Origin: Fusarium oxysporum f. sp. lycopersici 4287
Lineage: Eukaryota > Ascomycota > Sordariomycetes > Hypocreales > Nectriaceae
Assembly (NCBI RefSeq): GCF_000149955.1
Contig: NC_031000.1
Span: forward strand, 468,761 to 532,760
Direction of reading: 5' to 3'
Length of the DNA stretch: 64,000 nucleotides
A model generated the notes under the pieces. That model had not been told where the DNA came from. It ran no database searches and saw only the letters and a program-made list of their open reading frames with translations. Positions 35,828-45,720 of this stretch are shown here, piece by piece; positions within the stretch are counted from its first letter, which is position 1, and each line of letters opens with the position of its first letter. A program made the translations under genes and the position numbers.

Positions 35828-36882
35828 ATGATCTCACCATCCTGCATCATGAGCACCGCTTCCCTAATGTCTCGAAACCATATGGCATATCAGCCGGCGC
35901 CAGGTCAAATAGACGCCAGCTCATTCTTTAAGGAAGCAATTGATGCCTCCCCAACCCCGATGGAAGTGGGTGTCGGGTCCACCTACATCGCATTACCGAC
36001 TCAGCCTGCGCAATTTAAGAATCTCGGAGGCGAAACACTACAAAATATACTGCCATCCGTTATGGGAGATAAGAAGTTGAACCGGCGGGACCACACCCGA
36101 AGACAATCACAAGCGAATGAGGCGTTTTTCAAGTCCAGTGCTCTGGGCAGGCTGCAGGGTCACCCAAGCCAAGAAAAAGGGGCCGAAAACCCAAGAAGCA
36201 GCCAGAAGAGCAGAAGGTAGTGGGTCAACAGGAGAAGCTTGATGATGATGATCCCAAGGATCCCCGCCAGCGCCGAGTGCTCAAACGTAATCGCATTGCG
36301 GCGAACAAGTGTCGTCTCCGCAAGCGTGGTGAAGCCTTAGCACTCGCTTCTCGAGAAGAAGTTATGGAGGACCAAAGCCGCTATCTCATGACGTGTTTCG
36401 ACTCTCTAACGGTCGAAATTTACTACCTAAAGACCCAATTACTGCAGCATACAGAATGCAATTGCGTTCTCATCCAGAACTACATCGCCAATGAGGCGCA
36501 GAAGTGTGTGAATAGGCTAGTCGCTTGCTCTACTGCCTTTGATACCTATGACAATTCGCTAAGCCCCTGCGATGGAAGCCCAAATGATGCTAGCACCGCC
36601 GAAAACTTGAATATGCAGAGTCTAAATGGAGGCGGTTTCCCGCCAAACCCGAGAATCTCTTCTCGGCAGGGATCTAGCGCCTCGGAGGTTGCAGACGTTA
36701 GGTTCGATATGATGAGTTTAGGACCATTTCAAACGGCTACTATGCCACCTGATTCGATGGCATTTACCCAGCCAGTTCCACCGTTGTCCTCCACTGAATA
36801 TGGACCAGAGTTATCCGTCTACGAGGGACCGCGAGAACACCAAGCGGATGAGGTTGCTTGGGACACATATTTGCATTTTTGA
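35828..36882 (+). CDS. bZIP transcription factor, ATF/CREB-like (paralogue 2), two exons
   Basis: Exon 1 starts at ATG 35828 (MISPSCIMSTASLMS) and the second exon is in another frame. A likely intron is about 36059-36150: it ends with CTGGGCAG and the following exon reads GSPKPRKRGRKPKKQPEEQK, an AT-hook-like basic stretch typical before ATF-type bZIPs. The donor is not fully certain. The bZIP basic region is RQRRVLKRNRIAANKCRLRK, then a zipper, then ECNCVLIQNYIANEAQK. The C-terminal third is Ser/Pro-rich. Compared with paralogue 1 at 27768, the basic region and the tail are close, while the N-termini differ. It likely binds CRE-type sites; the partner may be paralogue 1. If the intron is wrong, a frameshift is the alternative. 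Confidence 0.8.
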
Positions 36883-38582
36883 CGCTAGTCGCTACCTCTG
36901 TCTCTTAATATTAGAAACACGAGATAAGAAACCACGTGAAGTGCTATTTATGATTTTGGTTAAGACGGTGTTGGTTTGTAACGTCTCGTACCTCTATGAA
37001 TATGGAGCTAGGGCGATGCTTTCCAGTAACCGCACGTCAGGGAGTTGCAAACGGCAATGTAGAAGTGAACTCGATGGCAGTGAAACCGTAGAAAGATCCT
37101 GGAGAGGATAGATTACCGACGATAGCCCGGAAACAGCTCTGGCCAGTGGCCAAAGATCGGGTCCACCTTTCTTCGGACCTCACTAGTACACAGGGGGTTG
37201 CCCGATTAGTGGAATGGTGCAGAGAGAATCCTTTTAGAAATATCTGAAAGGGTGGTTGCACGATCAAGACATCAGGACTGATCTTACCGCTGTCGACGGC
37301 GGGGAAGATACTCAAGGCAGTCACTGCAGACAGATATCTTGTATTGTGGGGACCTTCAGGCTCCTCTGCATGAATCACTTGAGAGCATGCAAGCGAGAAT
37401 CAGCCGAAGAGGCTTAGCTATGCAAGATAGGGAGTCAAACACTTGGAGAACGTGGCGCGTCACGGAAGGGTTAAAACTGGCTGGACTATTCAGTGTCAGA
37501 AGCTGTGGGGCTCTGAGCACCAGCACCAAATCATCCAGACTGTAAATAGAATAATTACCACACTGTACTTTGGGTCGAGACCGCCAGGGGCGAAATACTT
37601 TTCATTCTATTCATTGGATCTCGTTTAGGCTCGGTACTAAGCCATGCAGGATGTTGAGGTAACCCTCCCCCTCGCCTGTGACCAGTAACCCCATGCTGGA
37701 CTCATTCGCGCTTTGGAGTGTGTCGACATACTGACGGAACAAGGTGTTACCGGCACATACTTCGCTAGCCTGGTACCAGCGCAGGTCACTAAGTTCCATG
37801 ATCCTAAAGGACACTATGCTATGCCAGCAGATCTTACCTGCTTGTCTGGTAGGTGCCTGGTCAGCCACTTGCCGGCATTTGGCCACCGTTAAGCGATAGT
37901 AAAGGGCATTATTGCGTCAACCTGGCGGTTTGCATTTGCAAGGAATGATCTGCGTAGCGCTCTGCTGTTATTAACGGGTCAGCTACTGCGCTTAGAAGAG
38001 ATTCTGTATCTCGAAGCTGGTCAACCAGTGGAAACAAATTGGTGAAAATATGAAGATGAACATTGGGACGTAAATAGGAAGGATTCAATAATAGCAGTTC
38101 AATATGTAGAATGTAGTCTATCTCCTAAGAGCCCAACTGGCTGCAATTAGGTCACGACGAGGGGTCGTGGCCAATTAAAATGTACATGATAAGAGGTACT
38201 TCTACCGCCCCCTAAATTATGCGGTGGTATAAGTACCAGCAGATCTCATCATTACAAATCGGTACATCACCAATCGCCCAACCGTACCAAGATTGCCCGC
38301 CGCGGTGGCTGCTTATTATCATAGGAATTAACTTCCTGTCTTTAATCGGGATCTGAAGATGTATTTATTGAGTAGATGGCAATAATTTGTATAGTAGTTT
38401 GACTATAAAATATAGGAAATTGAAGCTATTAGTACCTCGCTCGTACTGTTGTAATGACAGGGATAAGGTGGGGCGGGGTACGGATTGCAGCCTGTTGGGC
38501 TCTTAGGAGATAAGTTGGAGAGAGGGTGGGGAGTTGACTGAAGAGGCGATTGTTGCACATTAAGTCTTGCATGAGTGGCTAG
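36883..38582. other. Intergenic, no gene recognised
   Basis: About 1.7 kb with short frames only. It contains AT-rich parts and no recognisable repeat. Confidence 0.4.
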
Positions 38583-38966
38583 ATAGAGCAACATCTGCTC
38601 CACAACGCTTTGAGCTCGCATTACAAAAATGTGCCAGCCCTGCCTTCGCCTCCTAACTCCCCAACAACGCCAAACATTCCGGCACTCTCCAATATGCCGT
38701 CAGGTCAAAAATGGTTGTATGACCCATGCCTCGGTTGTGGCATCCAGACAGAGGGAGCAACTTACTGCTCTAATTTCTGTCGGCTTTCAGAATGCGAGAA
38801 GGTGCCGGCACCGACGTACTGTTCAAGCTGGCCTTCCATGCGGAGCGCATCGTCCTCCTCGACATCGTCAGCCCAAGAAGCCAAGTCATCGACCAAAGTA
38901 GAGAAGGAATTCAGGGTTTACAATATGTCATTGGACCAGTCGAAGATGCGGAGGAGATTGCATTAA
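38583..38966 (+). pseudogene. ECL1-like zinc-binding protein without a visible start codon
   Basis: The frame open from 38583 to 38966 encodes a short protein with CLGCGIQTEGATYCSNFCR followed by LSECEK. This is the Cys-pair motif of the ECL1 family (small cytoplasmic/nuclear proteins linked to chronological lifespan in yeasts and common in ascomycetes). The end, FRVYNMSLDQSKMRRRLH, also matches the family's usual C-terminus, and the middle is Ser-rich as expected. The frame is closed by a stop at 38580 and has no ATG before the motif; an upstream exon or loss of the start are both possible. The ATG at 38629 is in a different frame. Length is close to the family norm. Confidence 0.65.
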
Positions 38967-39197
38967 AAGCCGAAATACCTCCACTTCGTTCACACCCCGC
39001 CTCAAGGGCTAACACCAGGAGATACATCTCACAATAATGTCGCCTTCAGGGCTCTCCGCGTGCCAACTCCATGATAGATATTCGGAGTCCAGGAGCAGGG
39101 CGTATTGACGCGGGAACGACTTTACTGCGCCAGACCCATGGCTTCGTCGACTTGATTCTGCTCCTCGCTTAAAGGCCTTTGGTGGGAAAGGGCCTTC

Positions 39198-39446
39198 TTG
39201 AGGGACTTGATCGCTCTGAAATACGAGGTGGATCCGAACAACCCGGACGAGTCGGACGATGCTCAACTTCGGTTCATACATATCGCATTCGATCGGATAG
39301 TCAACTACGCCAAAGCCGTCATCACACCCGATACTATTTCTTGGAATCCTCTATTTGAAGTTAACCGCAAAGACCTTGACAAGGACATGACCAAGCCATT
39401 TCATTTCCGATTTAAGCTAGACAGGGCTTCCGTCAGATCAGATTAA
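39198..39446 (+). pseudogene. Possible 3' gene fragment, unknown product
   Basis: The last 80 or so codons of an open frame look coding: LKYEVDPNNPDESDDAQLRF, then IAFDRIVNYAKAVITPDT, then KDMTKPFHFRFKLDRASVR before the stop at 39446. No start or upstream exon could be tied to it. I do not recognise the family. It may be the last exon of a lost gene. Confidence 0.3.
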
Positions 39447-39454
39447 CAATCAGA

Positions 39455-39515
39455 TATATCAATCAATTCAATCAATTCAGATCAAATACGGTATCCTAAC
39501 AGATCAATCAATTCA
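39455..39515. repeat. Short tandem (ATCAATTC)n-like repeat
   Basis: ATCAATCAATTCAATCAATT and a later ATCAATCAATTCAG form an imperfect tandem array. A complementary-type array, (GATT)n-like, occurs at 60108-60182. Confidence 0.6.
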
Positions 39516-39642
39516 GACACAAGCATCTGTGCATCTGATATCCTTAGAAAGGAAGATATCGCAGGGTAGGCATAAGCTTCATGGGCTCAGGAAACAACTG
39601 CATTAGTAATCTAGCTATATGCTTTAAGTAACTCTGCAGGAT

Positions 39643-39745
39643 GGAATACCCCGCACAAGAGACAACTTAGAACAATTAATCCAAACATTTTTGTTACAGC
39701 TCACCACATTCACTTTAACCCTTTAAGCACAATCAGTGCGACAGG
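39643..39745. repeat. About 100-bp repeat, second copy of 19433-19535
   Basis: Same orientation and order of blocks as the copy at 19433-19535 (ACCCCGCA, GAGACAACTTAGAACAAT, CTTTAAGCACAATCAGTGCGA). It abuts the left end of the 1.6-kb repeat copy B, but the matching position of copy A does not carry it. Confidence 0.6.
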
Positions 39746-41236
39746 AAACCATGGCTATGGTCAAGGCGAAGAATCGTATTCGACGTTGTTCTGGGATAGA
39801 CTACTGTACTAAGGGAAATTTCAGCCTTTTGCTGAGTTTGCTTGCATTTTGCCGTAATTATTAGTTCCACCGCCTTAATATGCACTTTTACGAGCACGGA
39901 CAAAGACTCGCTCTGCATACACATGGACGGGGTTACTTCCCTAGAAATCTTACTAGCCGACTTACCCGGTAGGGTAACACCAACCTGGTCTAAAAATGTG
40001 GACCTTCGGCTTGAAACAGCCACTATCAACAGCTGTTTTTTGCCGCTTCGAGGGCAGTCAAGTGGATGTGATATAAAAGCTAAGCTAAGGGACGGCAGCG
40101 TGTCATTGACAACCTGTTAAGTCCTCCCATAATGCTAGTCAGCCAAGGCTTAGGTTTCGGCCTGGGGATGAATGCATGCTTATTGAGCAGCATCAACACG
40201 TCTCTAAAGGGAAAATAATTAAAAATTGAATTACGTGTCAGGACGTCCTTTCTCCGTGTGCAGAGGGCATGGGCCTAGTCGAGCCGCCAAGAACAATCGC
40301 TCATCCACAACATCCGGGCTAACGGAAAATCCCGATGTACAAAGATTGGGGTACGTTCCTCTTATTTTTAACTGGGTCTGTGCCATTTATCGGGAGCCTG
40401 TCATGGGAGTAATCTGATTGGTTATCACTGAATCAGGCCGGCATGATCGCATGAGCTGACTTTCATCTGTCTCATTTTTGTACACTGCTATGGCGGCTTG
40501 CTGGAGGAGACGTTGGCCAGATTAGATTTGGCATGCATATCGCCGTTTCTGCGGGTTCGGGAGTGCATTTTCGATTCTCGAAGGATATCAATAGGAGGAC
40601 TAAAAGAGCAGCATTTGGCGATGCTCTATGCCAAGCGGTGATGACGTCTGCCGCAAAAGGGTTACAGGAGATGACAAACTTTCCAACGCAATTTTCCCCC
40701 GAAGTGTACAACTGCGATATTCACATTCCCATAGATAATTAGATGGCACCATGAAGCTTCCATATCTCCTCAACTCTAATTGTGGCAAGTTTACAAATAT
40801 CGAATCGGCTGTCCTGATGTTCGGTTTGATAGCAGTCTTACTCCTGATCCGCCCGATCGATACGAATCGAACAGCCCTCAGGGATCGACCGATTTTCGAT
40901 CGATCGGGGTTCGAACGAGCCACACAAGCCACGCGACTCGCCCTTAATGTATTAAGGACCATTCATGGTGCGGCTTTATTAACGCATTTAGCCGCTCGCC
41001 CCTCTTCGCACGTGTTCGGAAGTGCAGTCAGGCCCTTAGGGCAAGCTCACAGCGGAACAGGTATCTTAAAATTACAGCCATCATACCAGTAATAGCTCAT
41101 ATTTAGCTGGAAATTTAATAGTAACCTTCTTTGTGGCTTTTAAGCGAAACATCTTGCACGTTTCCTTGCAGATGATATGATACGTTGGAGAAGTCTAAGT
41201 ACAAGTCATCCTGGCTGGAAATGCTGGGTGGTTATC

Positions 41237-41270
<34 letters not shown>

Positions 41271-41340
41271 CTTTTTCTTTCTTGTTCGTCTGGTCGGCCT
41301 CATGATGCCCAAATTTTCTATTGGGGTAAAAGGTGTTCTC
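39745..41340 (+). repeat. Unknown dispersed repeat, copy B (uninterrupted)
   Basis: This is the inverted counterpart of copy A at 23480-26875. It lacks the pogo element found in copy A, so it displays the empty site near 41080-41100. It also lacks about 120 nt present in copy A near 25660-25780. Its right end carries a long pyrimidine tract (41236-41284), matched by a shorter one in copy A. Small frames such as 40533-40742 share residues with copy A frames but are not convincingly coding. Confidence 0.8.
41236..41284. repeat. Pyrimidine tract, (CTTTT)n then T-run
   Basis: CTTTT repeats pass into a T-run of about 14 and then CTTTTTCTTTCTTG. On the complementary strand it corresponds to the A/G tract at 23543-23578 in copy A. 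Confidence 0.8.
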
Positions 41341-41754
41341 GGATTAACTTAGGTACTGACAGAACGTTTTGTGCACAAACGTCGCGACGTGTAATTGCAA
41401 TGCAGCCTGAGACATTCCTACACTACATGCCGTCAATTATTATCCAAATTGACTGAACTTTTGACTATGAAGCCTTCAAAAACTGATCGAGACTGCTAAC
41501 TGAAAAGGTTGCGAGAGGTAAAAGAACCTGCGCTCTTTGACTGATGCCAATATTCAATGGCAGCAGGATAGTGGTTGGAAGCATGTGGTAGGTGACATGC
41601 CACATATATCTGGTTCATGGCCTAGCTACCTGTTTCACTAGGCAAGTTGGCAAACGGTAGTGCATATCATCTTGTGCTGCTAGCACCGAGGGGAGACTCT
41701 ATGTACACAACCGCAAAGTAGAAGGTTGAATGATTACAGAGAGCCTAGAACTTT

Positions 41755-42668
41755 GTGTACGTTAGTAGTGAACCATTGTCTTACAAGAAAGGCCAGGCAA
41801 ATGTAGAGAAGGAGGCCTACAGCAGCGAGCTTGTCATACCGTCCAGCATACAATATCGTGGTCATTATGATAGTAACTTTCCCGACCACTGGGATGGTAC
41901 TTTGAACCACGGAACTAGCACTCCGAAAGTATCGACATCCACTAGGCAGGTCACGAATAATCCTAGGGCTGAGCTAGACAAGGCGGCCCAAGATAACAGC
42001 CCAACACCCGCTTCACAGTCAAAAAGAACTTCTGGAACGCGAAGAAAAAAAAAAAGAGACTCACAATACATCTGACACTTCTGAAGGTGGCAGTAGTAGC
42101 ACTTATACCAGTGCTCCGTCGCCATCTGCCGTAGCTAGTCACAGCCCTGCTTCACAGAACAGCCACACGAGTATTAGTTCAAAGTCTACATCCATGGCAC
42201 CCACGGCTTCGACAACATCGAATCGTCGGAGAAAACTTCGCATTGCCTCTCGAATATCAAAAAAGAAAAAGAAAAAAACAAGCACAATAAACTCAATGAT
42301 GCTCCAGAAGAACACCTGGTTCGAGCATCCCATAACCGCGTCGAAAAGCAGTACCGCAACCGCCTCAATGCTCAATTCGAATCCCTTCTTAATGCTTTGC
42401 CGACGAAGATTGGCAAGGTGACAACAGCAATGGAGGCGATAACGAATGATATGGTATTGACGATCTGGACCACCCAGTGAGCAAGGGCGAAGTTCTTGAA
42501 ATGGCTCGCAAGGGTATACAAGCGCTGGAACGAGAGAACAATGAGCTCCAGCGCGAGAACCTCGAACTTCAAGGCAGCCTTCGACAACTTAAAGGACCTG
42601 CCTCCGATGACACCGTATCCTCGTCTGACCTAGAAAGGCCATTCAATTTCAATAAATGCGTCCAATAA
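41755..42668 (+). pseudogene. bHLH transcription factor with several frameshifts
   Basis: Three or four frames must be joined to read one protein. The first frame (to 42075) is Ser/Thr-rich. The frame changes in an 11-A run (42045-42055) to a Ser-rich stretch (SDTSEGGSSSTYTSAPSPSA). It changes again in A-rich sequence (42258-42279) to APEEHLVRASHNRVEKQYRN and RLNAQFESLLNALPTKIG, a clear basic-helix 1 region. It changes once more near 42410-42450, with a TGA in that stretch, to HPVSKGEVLEMARKGIQALE and RENNELQRENLEL, helix 2 plus a leucine repeat. The order matches fungal bHLH regulators of the SREBP-like style. Two breaks are in homopolymers, so sequencing error is possible, but the extra stop argues for a real pseudogene. 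Confidence 0.75.
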
Positions 42669-43739
42669 ACAAGTTGTTTGACCTCCAATTAGTGGAGGGT
42701 TGTCATCCCAGTACTCAGTTGATGTACCATTTCCGGTCGGTCAACCCCAAAACACGGGGGCGCTCAGACTATGCGCGCACGCGACTCCCGGCCCGCAAGG
42801 CCCACATGGCAATGGCGTGATCATTTACAGGCTAAATTGCATGGCCTTAGTAAAGGAAGTGAGCGTTATGCAAGGGCCCACACGGGTGAGCTTGTAGGGA
42901 TGACGTTGGTAAGGGCCAGAACGTGGTCCCTCGAGCTGGGTGTGGGACTTGCAGACAGGGCACTGCAGCGCTTGGTTTCAAGGGTTACAGTCGGCGACAC
43001 TCAAGAGCATGCAGTCTTGATGTGCAACAAAGGTGCAAGAATAAGGGGACTCTGGACGACGAAGAATTCAGATGGGTTAGCTCCATACATTGAACGACGA
43101 CAAACCTACTACTTGATCAAAGGAAGTCGCGGGTTCGCTCCCCGTCGCTAATACACTACGAATAACGAGGGCTTGGCCCAAGCATGCATAGACGACATTG
43201 GTGGCAGCGATTGCTGCCAACAAAATTGTGGCTCTTAGACAATGCGGCTGGGGGGTTAGGACACGGACCTGTGCACGGATACGTTGGCAAATAACTTCGT
43301 CATCATACGTTCTGTCTGTGCTCAGCCCAGTAGGTAATTTGAAATGTTCAATCTGGGGGAGTTGCTTAGGAACTCGCGAAAAGCCACTTACAGCTCATTT
43401 TTGGAGAAAGGTTATTAACTCCTCCCGAACCCAGGACCAATTAATTTCCAGTGAGGCAGGTGCATTTAGAATCTGCCCAAAATCTAGCCCAAGTCAGCTC
43501 TATCCATAAATGTTCCTCACCCCAGATTTCTCGAATGAGCCATTCGATCTTTCATTTTTCTTTCTCCAGTGTCAGATTCTATGACAATTCGATATCGAAA
43601 TCTAGCCATTGCGAAGCCAGTGCTGATAACCTACCCAACTTAAGCTTGAATTATCAGCCCAAACAATCGATACTTGCCAACTTTCGAGCGCCGATATTCT
43701 CTCAATTTCTTGCCGACCTCTCACAGTTGGGACATCAAC
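42669..43739. other. Intergenic, no gene recognised
   Basis: About 1.1 kb. A T-arm-like hairpin near 43127-43143 was examined as a tRNA and rejected. No other feature is supported. Confidence 0.4.
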
Positions 43740-44475
43740 ATGGGTGTGTCTCGATGTATCAGTACTAGAGTCTGGGATGAGTTAAGTCGTGGTAAGTGAC
43801 TATTAGCCCCTTGTACTTATGCCTATCGACTGCCGCTAACAACTGTCCACAGTACTTGAGTTAGCCCCTCAAGGTAACGACGCGATCAGTTGTGACAATA
43901 GCACTGGGCTTCAATGTCCCGAATGCTCAGACAGCGAGAGCTGCCGATATACCGTTCCCGTCTACTGTGCCCAATATGCTACATCTGCCTCCAGGAGGAA
44001 TGCAGAGGCCGAATCAAAGAAAGGCGGCTGCGGCCTAACCATTGGCGGCATCATTGGCGGTATCATCGCTAGCATTATAATAATTTTCGCCGCTACATAT
44101 TTAGTTTGGAGGTTCTATATCAAGCCTAAGAGGTCACAGAGTCCCACATCTATCCATGTCTTCGACATGGACCCTATGCAAGGTTCCGAAAAGGATGCCG
44201 CTTCGAGGAGAACTTCTCTCTTATCGACACATACCGTTCACTCTATGGCTCCCACCATCCTTACTCGAGCCTCCAATATTATACAGATCGCCTACATCCC
44301 CGGCGTTACCAACCGAGCGGCTCTGATGTCATCAAAGCGTGCTGTTTCTTCCGTCCCGCTGGCCCCCATGCGTCACACGGAGGGCAACCGAGGCCATGAG
44401 AACAATGACCAACACTTTTTCTTCCCTTGCGACCTTCAAGGATCGACCCATTCGAATCTATCTCGGTATTATTAA
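43740..44475 (+). CDS. OPY2-like membrane anchor protein, truncated at the C-terminus
   Basis: Exons 43740-43791 and 43853-44475 are joined by a textbook 61-nt intron (GTAAGT donor, GCTAAC branch, CACAG acceptor), giving 224 residues. The N-terminal part has a Cys-containing segment (LQCPECSDSESCRYTVPVYC). It is followed by a Gly/Ile-rich transmembrane span (LTIGGIIGGIIASIIIIFAA) and a basic RFYIKPKR stop-transfer. The cytoplasmic part has THTVHSMAPTILTRASNIIQ, AYIPGVTNRA, and later NNDQHFFFPCDLQGS, all typical of fungal Opy2. Opy2 tethers the adaptor Ste50 at the plasma membrane for HOG-pathway signalling. Known fungal relatives are about twice as long. The frame ends just before a LINE relic on the other strand, suggesting truncation by insertion. 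The Cys-rich domain also looks poorer than usual. Confidence 0.75.
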
Positions 44476-44477
44476 CA

Positions 44478-45720
44478 GGCGATTTAACTACCGTCGTCCA
44501 TACAAATCGATGCTCGGTTCCGTTCGCAGTGTTGTCTCTCTGCAGTTCACTGCGCGTGGTTGCAGTTCTGGTTGCGTTTCTAGATTGTGCTGACAGCATG
44601 TTTCAACGCTTACTGTTCGGGCATGCTCTCTTTGTTCTTTGGTCAGTCGGCGAAAGTCGCCGTGGACTTTCCTTGGGCGAGCTGGGCACTTGTGAAAGTT
44701 GGCGTGGTGAGGACCGATGCAGTTGACACATTGTTCCGGGACAATACAATCATCTGGAGCGTAGCCAGTCTTGCCCCAACGTCGGCAGGGAGGGCTCTTG
44801 TGGAAGGTGGGGAAGGAGGGATAGTCCCAGTGTGTTTTACACTGCCTATGACGATCGTCTTTTGTCAAGAAGGGTAGCCGTGCGGCTGCCAAATAGAGAC
44901 CAGTATTTCTTAGTCGGCTTCAGGAAAGAGACAAGCAGGGTCTTATCAAGGGGTTATCCGAGGTATGCTACGAAGGGCGCACGCCAACATGCTTGAGCCC
45001 CGTCTGCATTTCTATTTCATCGTTCGCAACACTTCCGCTGTCCAACTCATTGCCATGGAAGTCGGTTAGTCCACGTGGAAAGTCTGCGACCGCAAAGGTA
45101 AACCACTTCTTGTTGGTCTCCACCCTGGTGGCCCTAGAGTCTGCTTCCCACTCCGCCTGCTTCTCTACGGAGAAGTCACGGATCTCAGGGTCGGTGGTCT
45201 GGATGGCCATTCAGAGTTGAGTTGAAATACCTACCGGATCCAGTCCGAGACAGCGCTGAGCTTCCACAGATGAGGGTCCGGATTGCGTAGCCATTAGGTT
45301 CTGGCCTGAGCTCTGGCTTCCAGGCGGATGAAGACCGAAGGTCCTCGCAGAGTGGGGGCGCTAGTAACCGGTTGCCCCTAGAGATGAGGGGGGTCAATAC
45401 GTTGTTGTCGTCATCGTTCTTAATGTTGACGCTGATGGCTTAAGTGGCCATAAGCAGCAGGAGGCGAGGCAGCGACGCTGTTGTGGGTAGGTTTGGAGGT
45501 AGATCTGGCACTGGAGAGCTCGTGGCTCCGGGAGTTTAGGAAGACATTAGGAAACTATTGGATGAACTGTCATTCCAGCCCAGTAATAAATTCTCTAGCA
45601 GCTTCTTCGAGCTTGACTCAGGGGGCATGGAATACTATCAACTTAGCATTATACTCCTCGACGCGTTCGTGTGCGAGCCTATTGGCTGACTTGACAATGG
45701 AGATCGGGTACTATGCTTGA
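44478..45720 (-). pseudogene. LINE ORF1 (gag-like) relic with zinc-knuckle motifs
   Basis: Read on the minus strand, several broken frames show a Tad-type ORF1. The first part is near 45185-45397 (PEPNGYAIRTLICGSS). The next is at 44968-45210 (ADSRATRVETNKKWFTFAVA). At 44488-44892 there are Cys/His knuckles (CRRWGKTGYAPDDC, then EQCVNCIGPHHANFHKCPAR), as in gag-like RNA-binding proteins of LINEs. The first knuckle has Tyr where His is expected. Frame changes and stops separate the pieces. No endonuclease or RT part is attached here. Confidence 0.7.

Noticed and set aside
39842..40711. Small frames within repeat copy B (for example 39842-40120 and 40533-40742)
   Set aside because: Frames are not kept open in copy A, and differences do not favour third codon positions by eye.
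43076..43150. tRNA-like 3' half (GCGGGTTCGCTCCCCG)
   Set aside because: A T-arm can be drawn, but no matching acceptor stem, D-arm or anticodon arm is found upstream.
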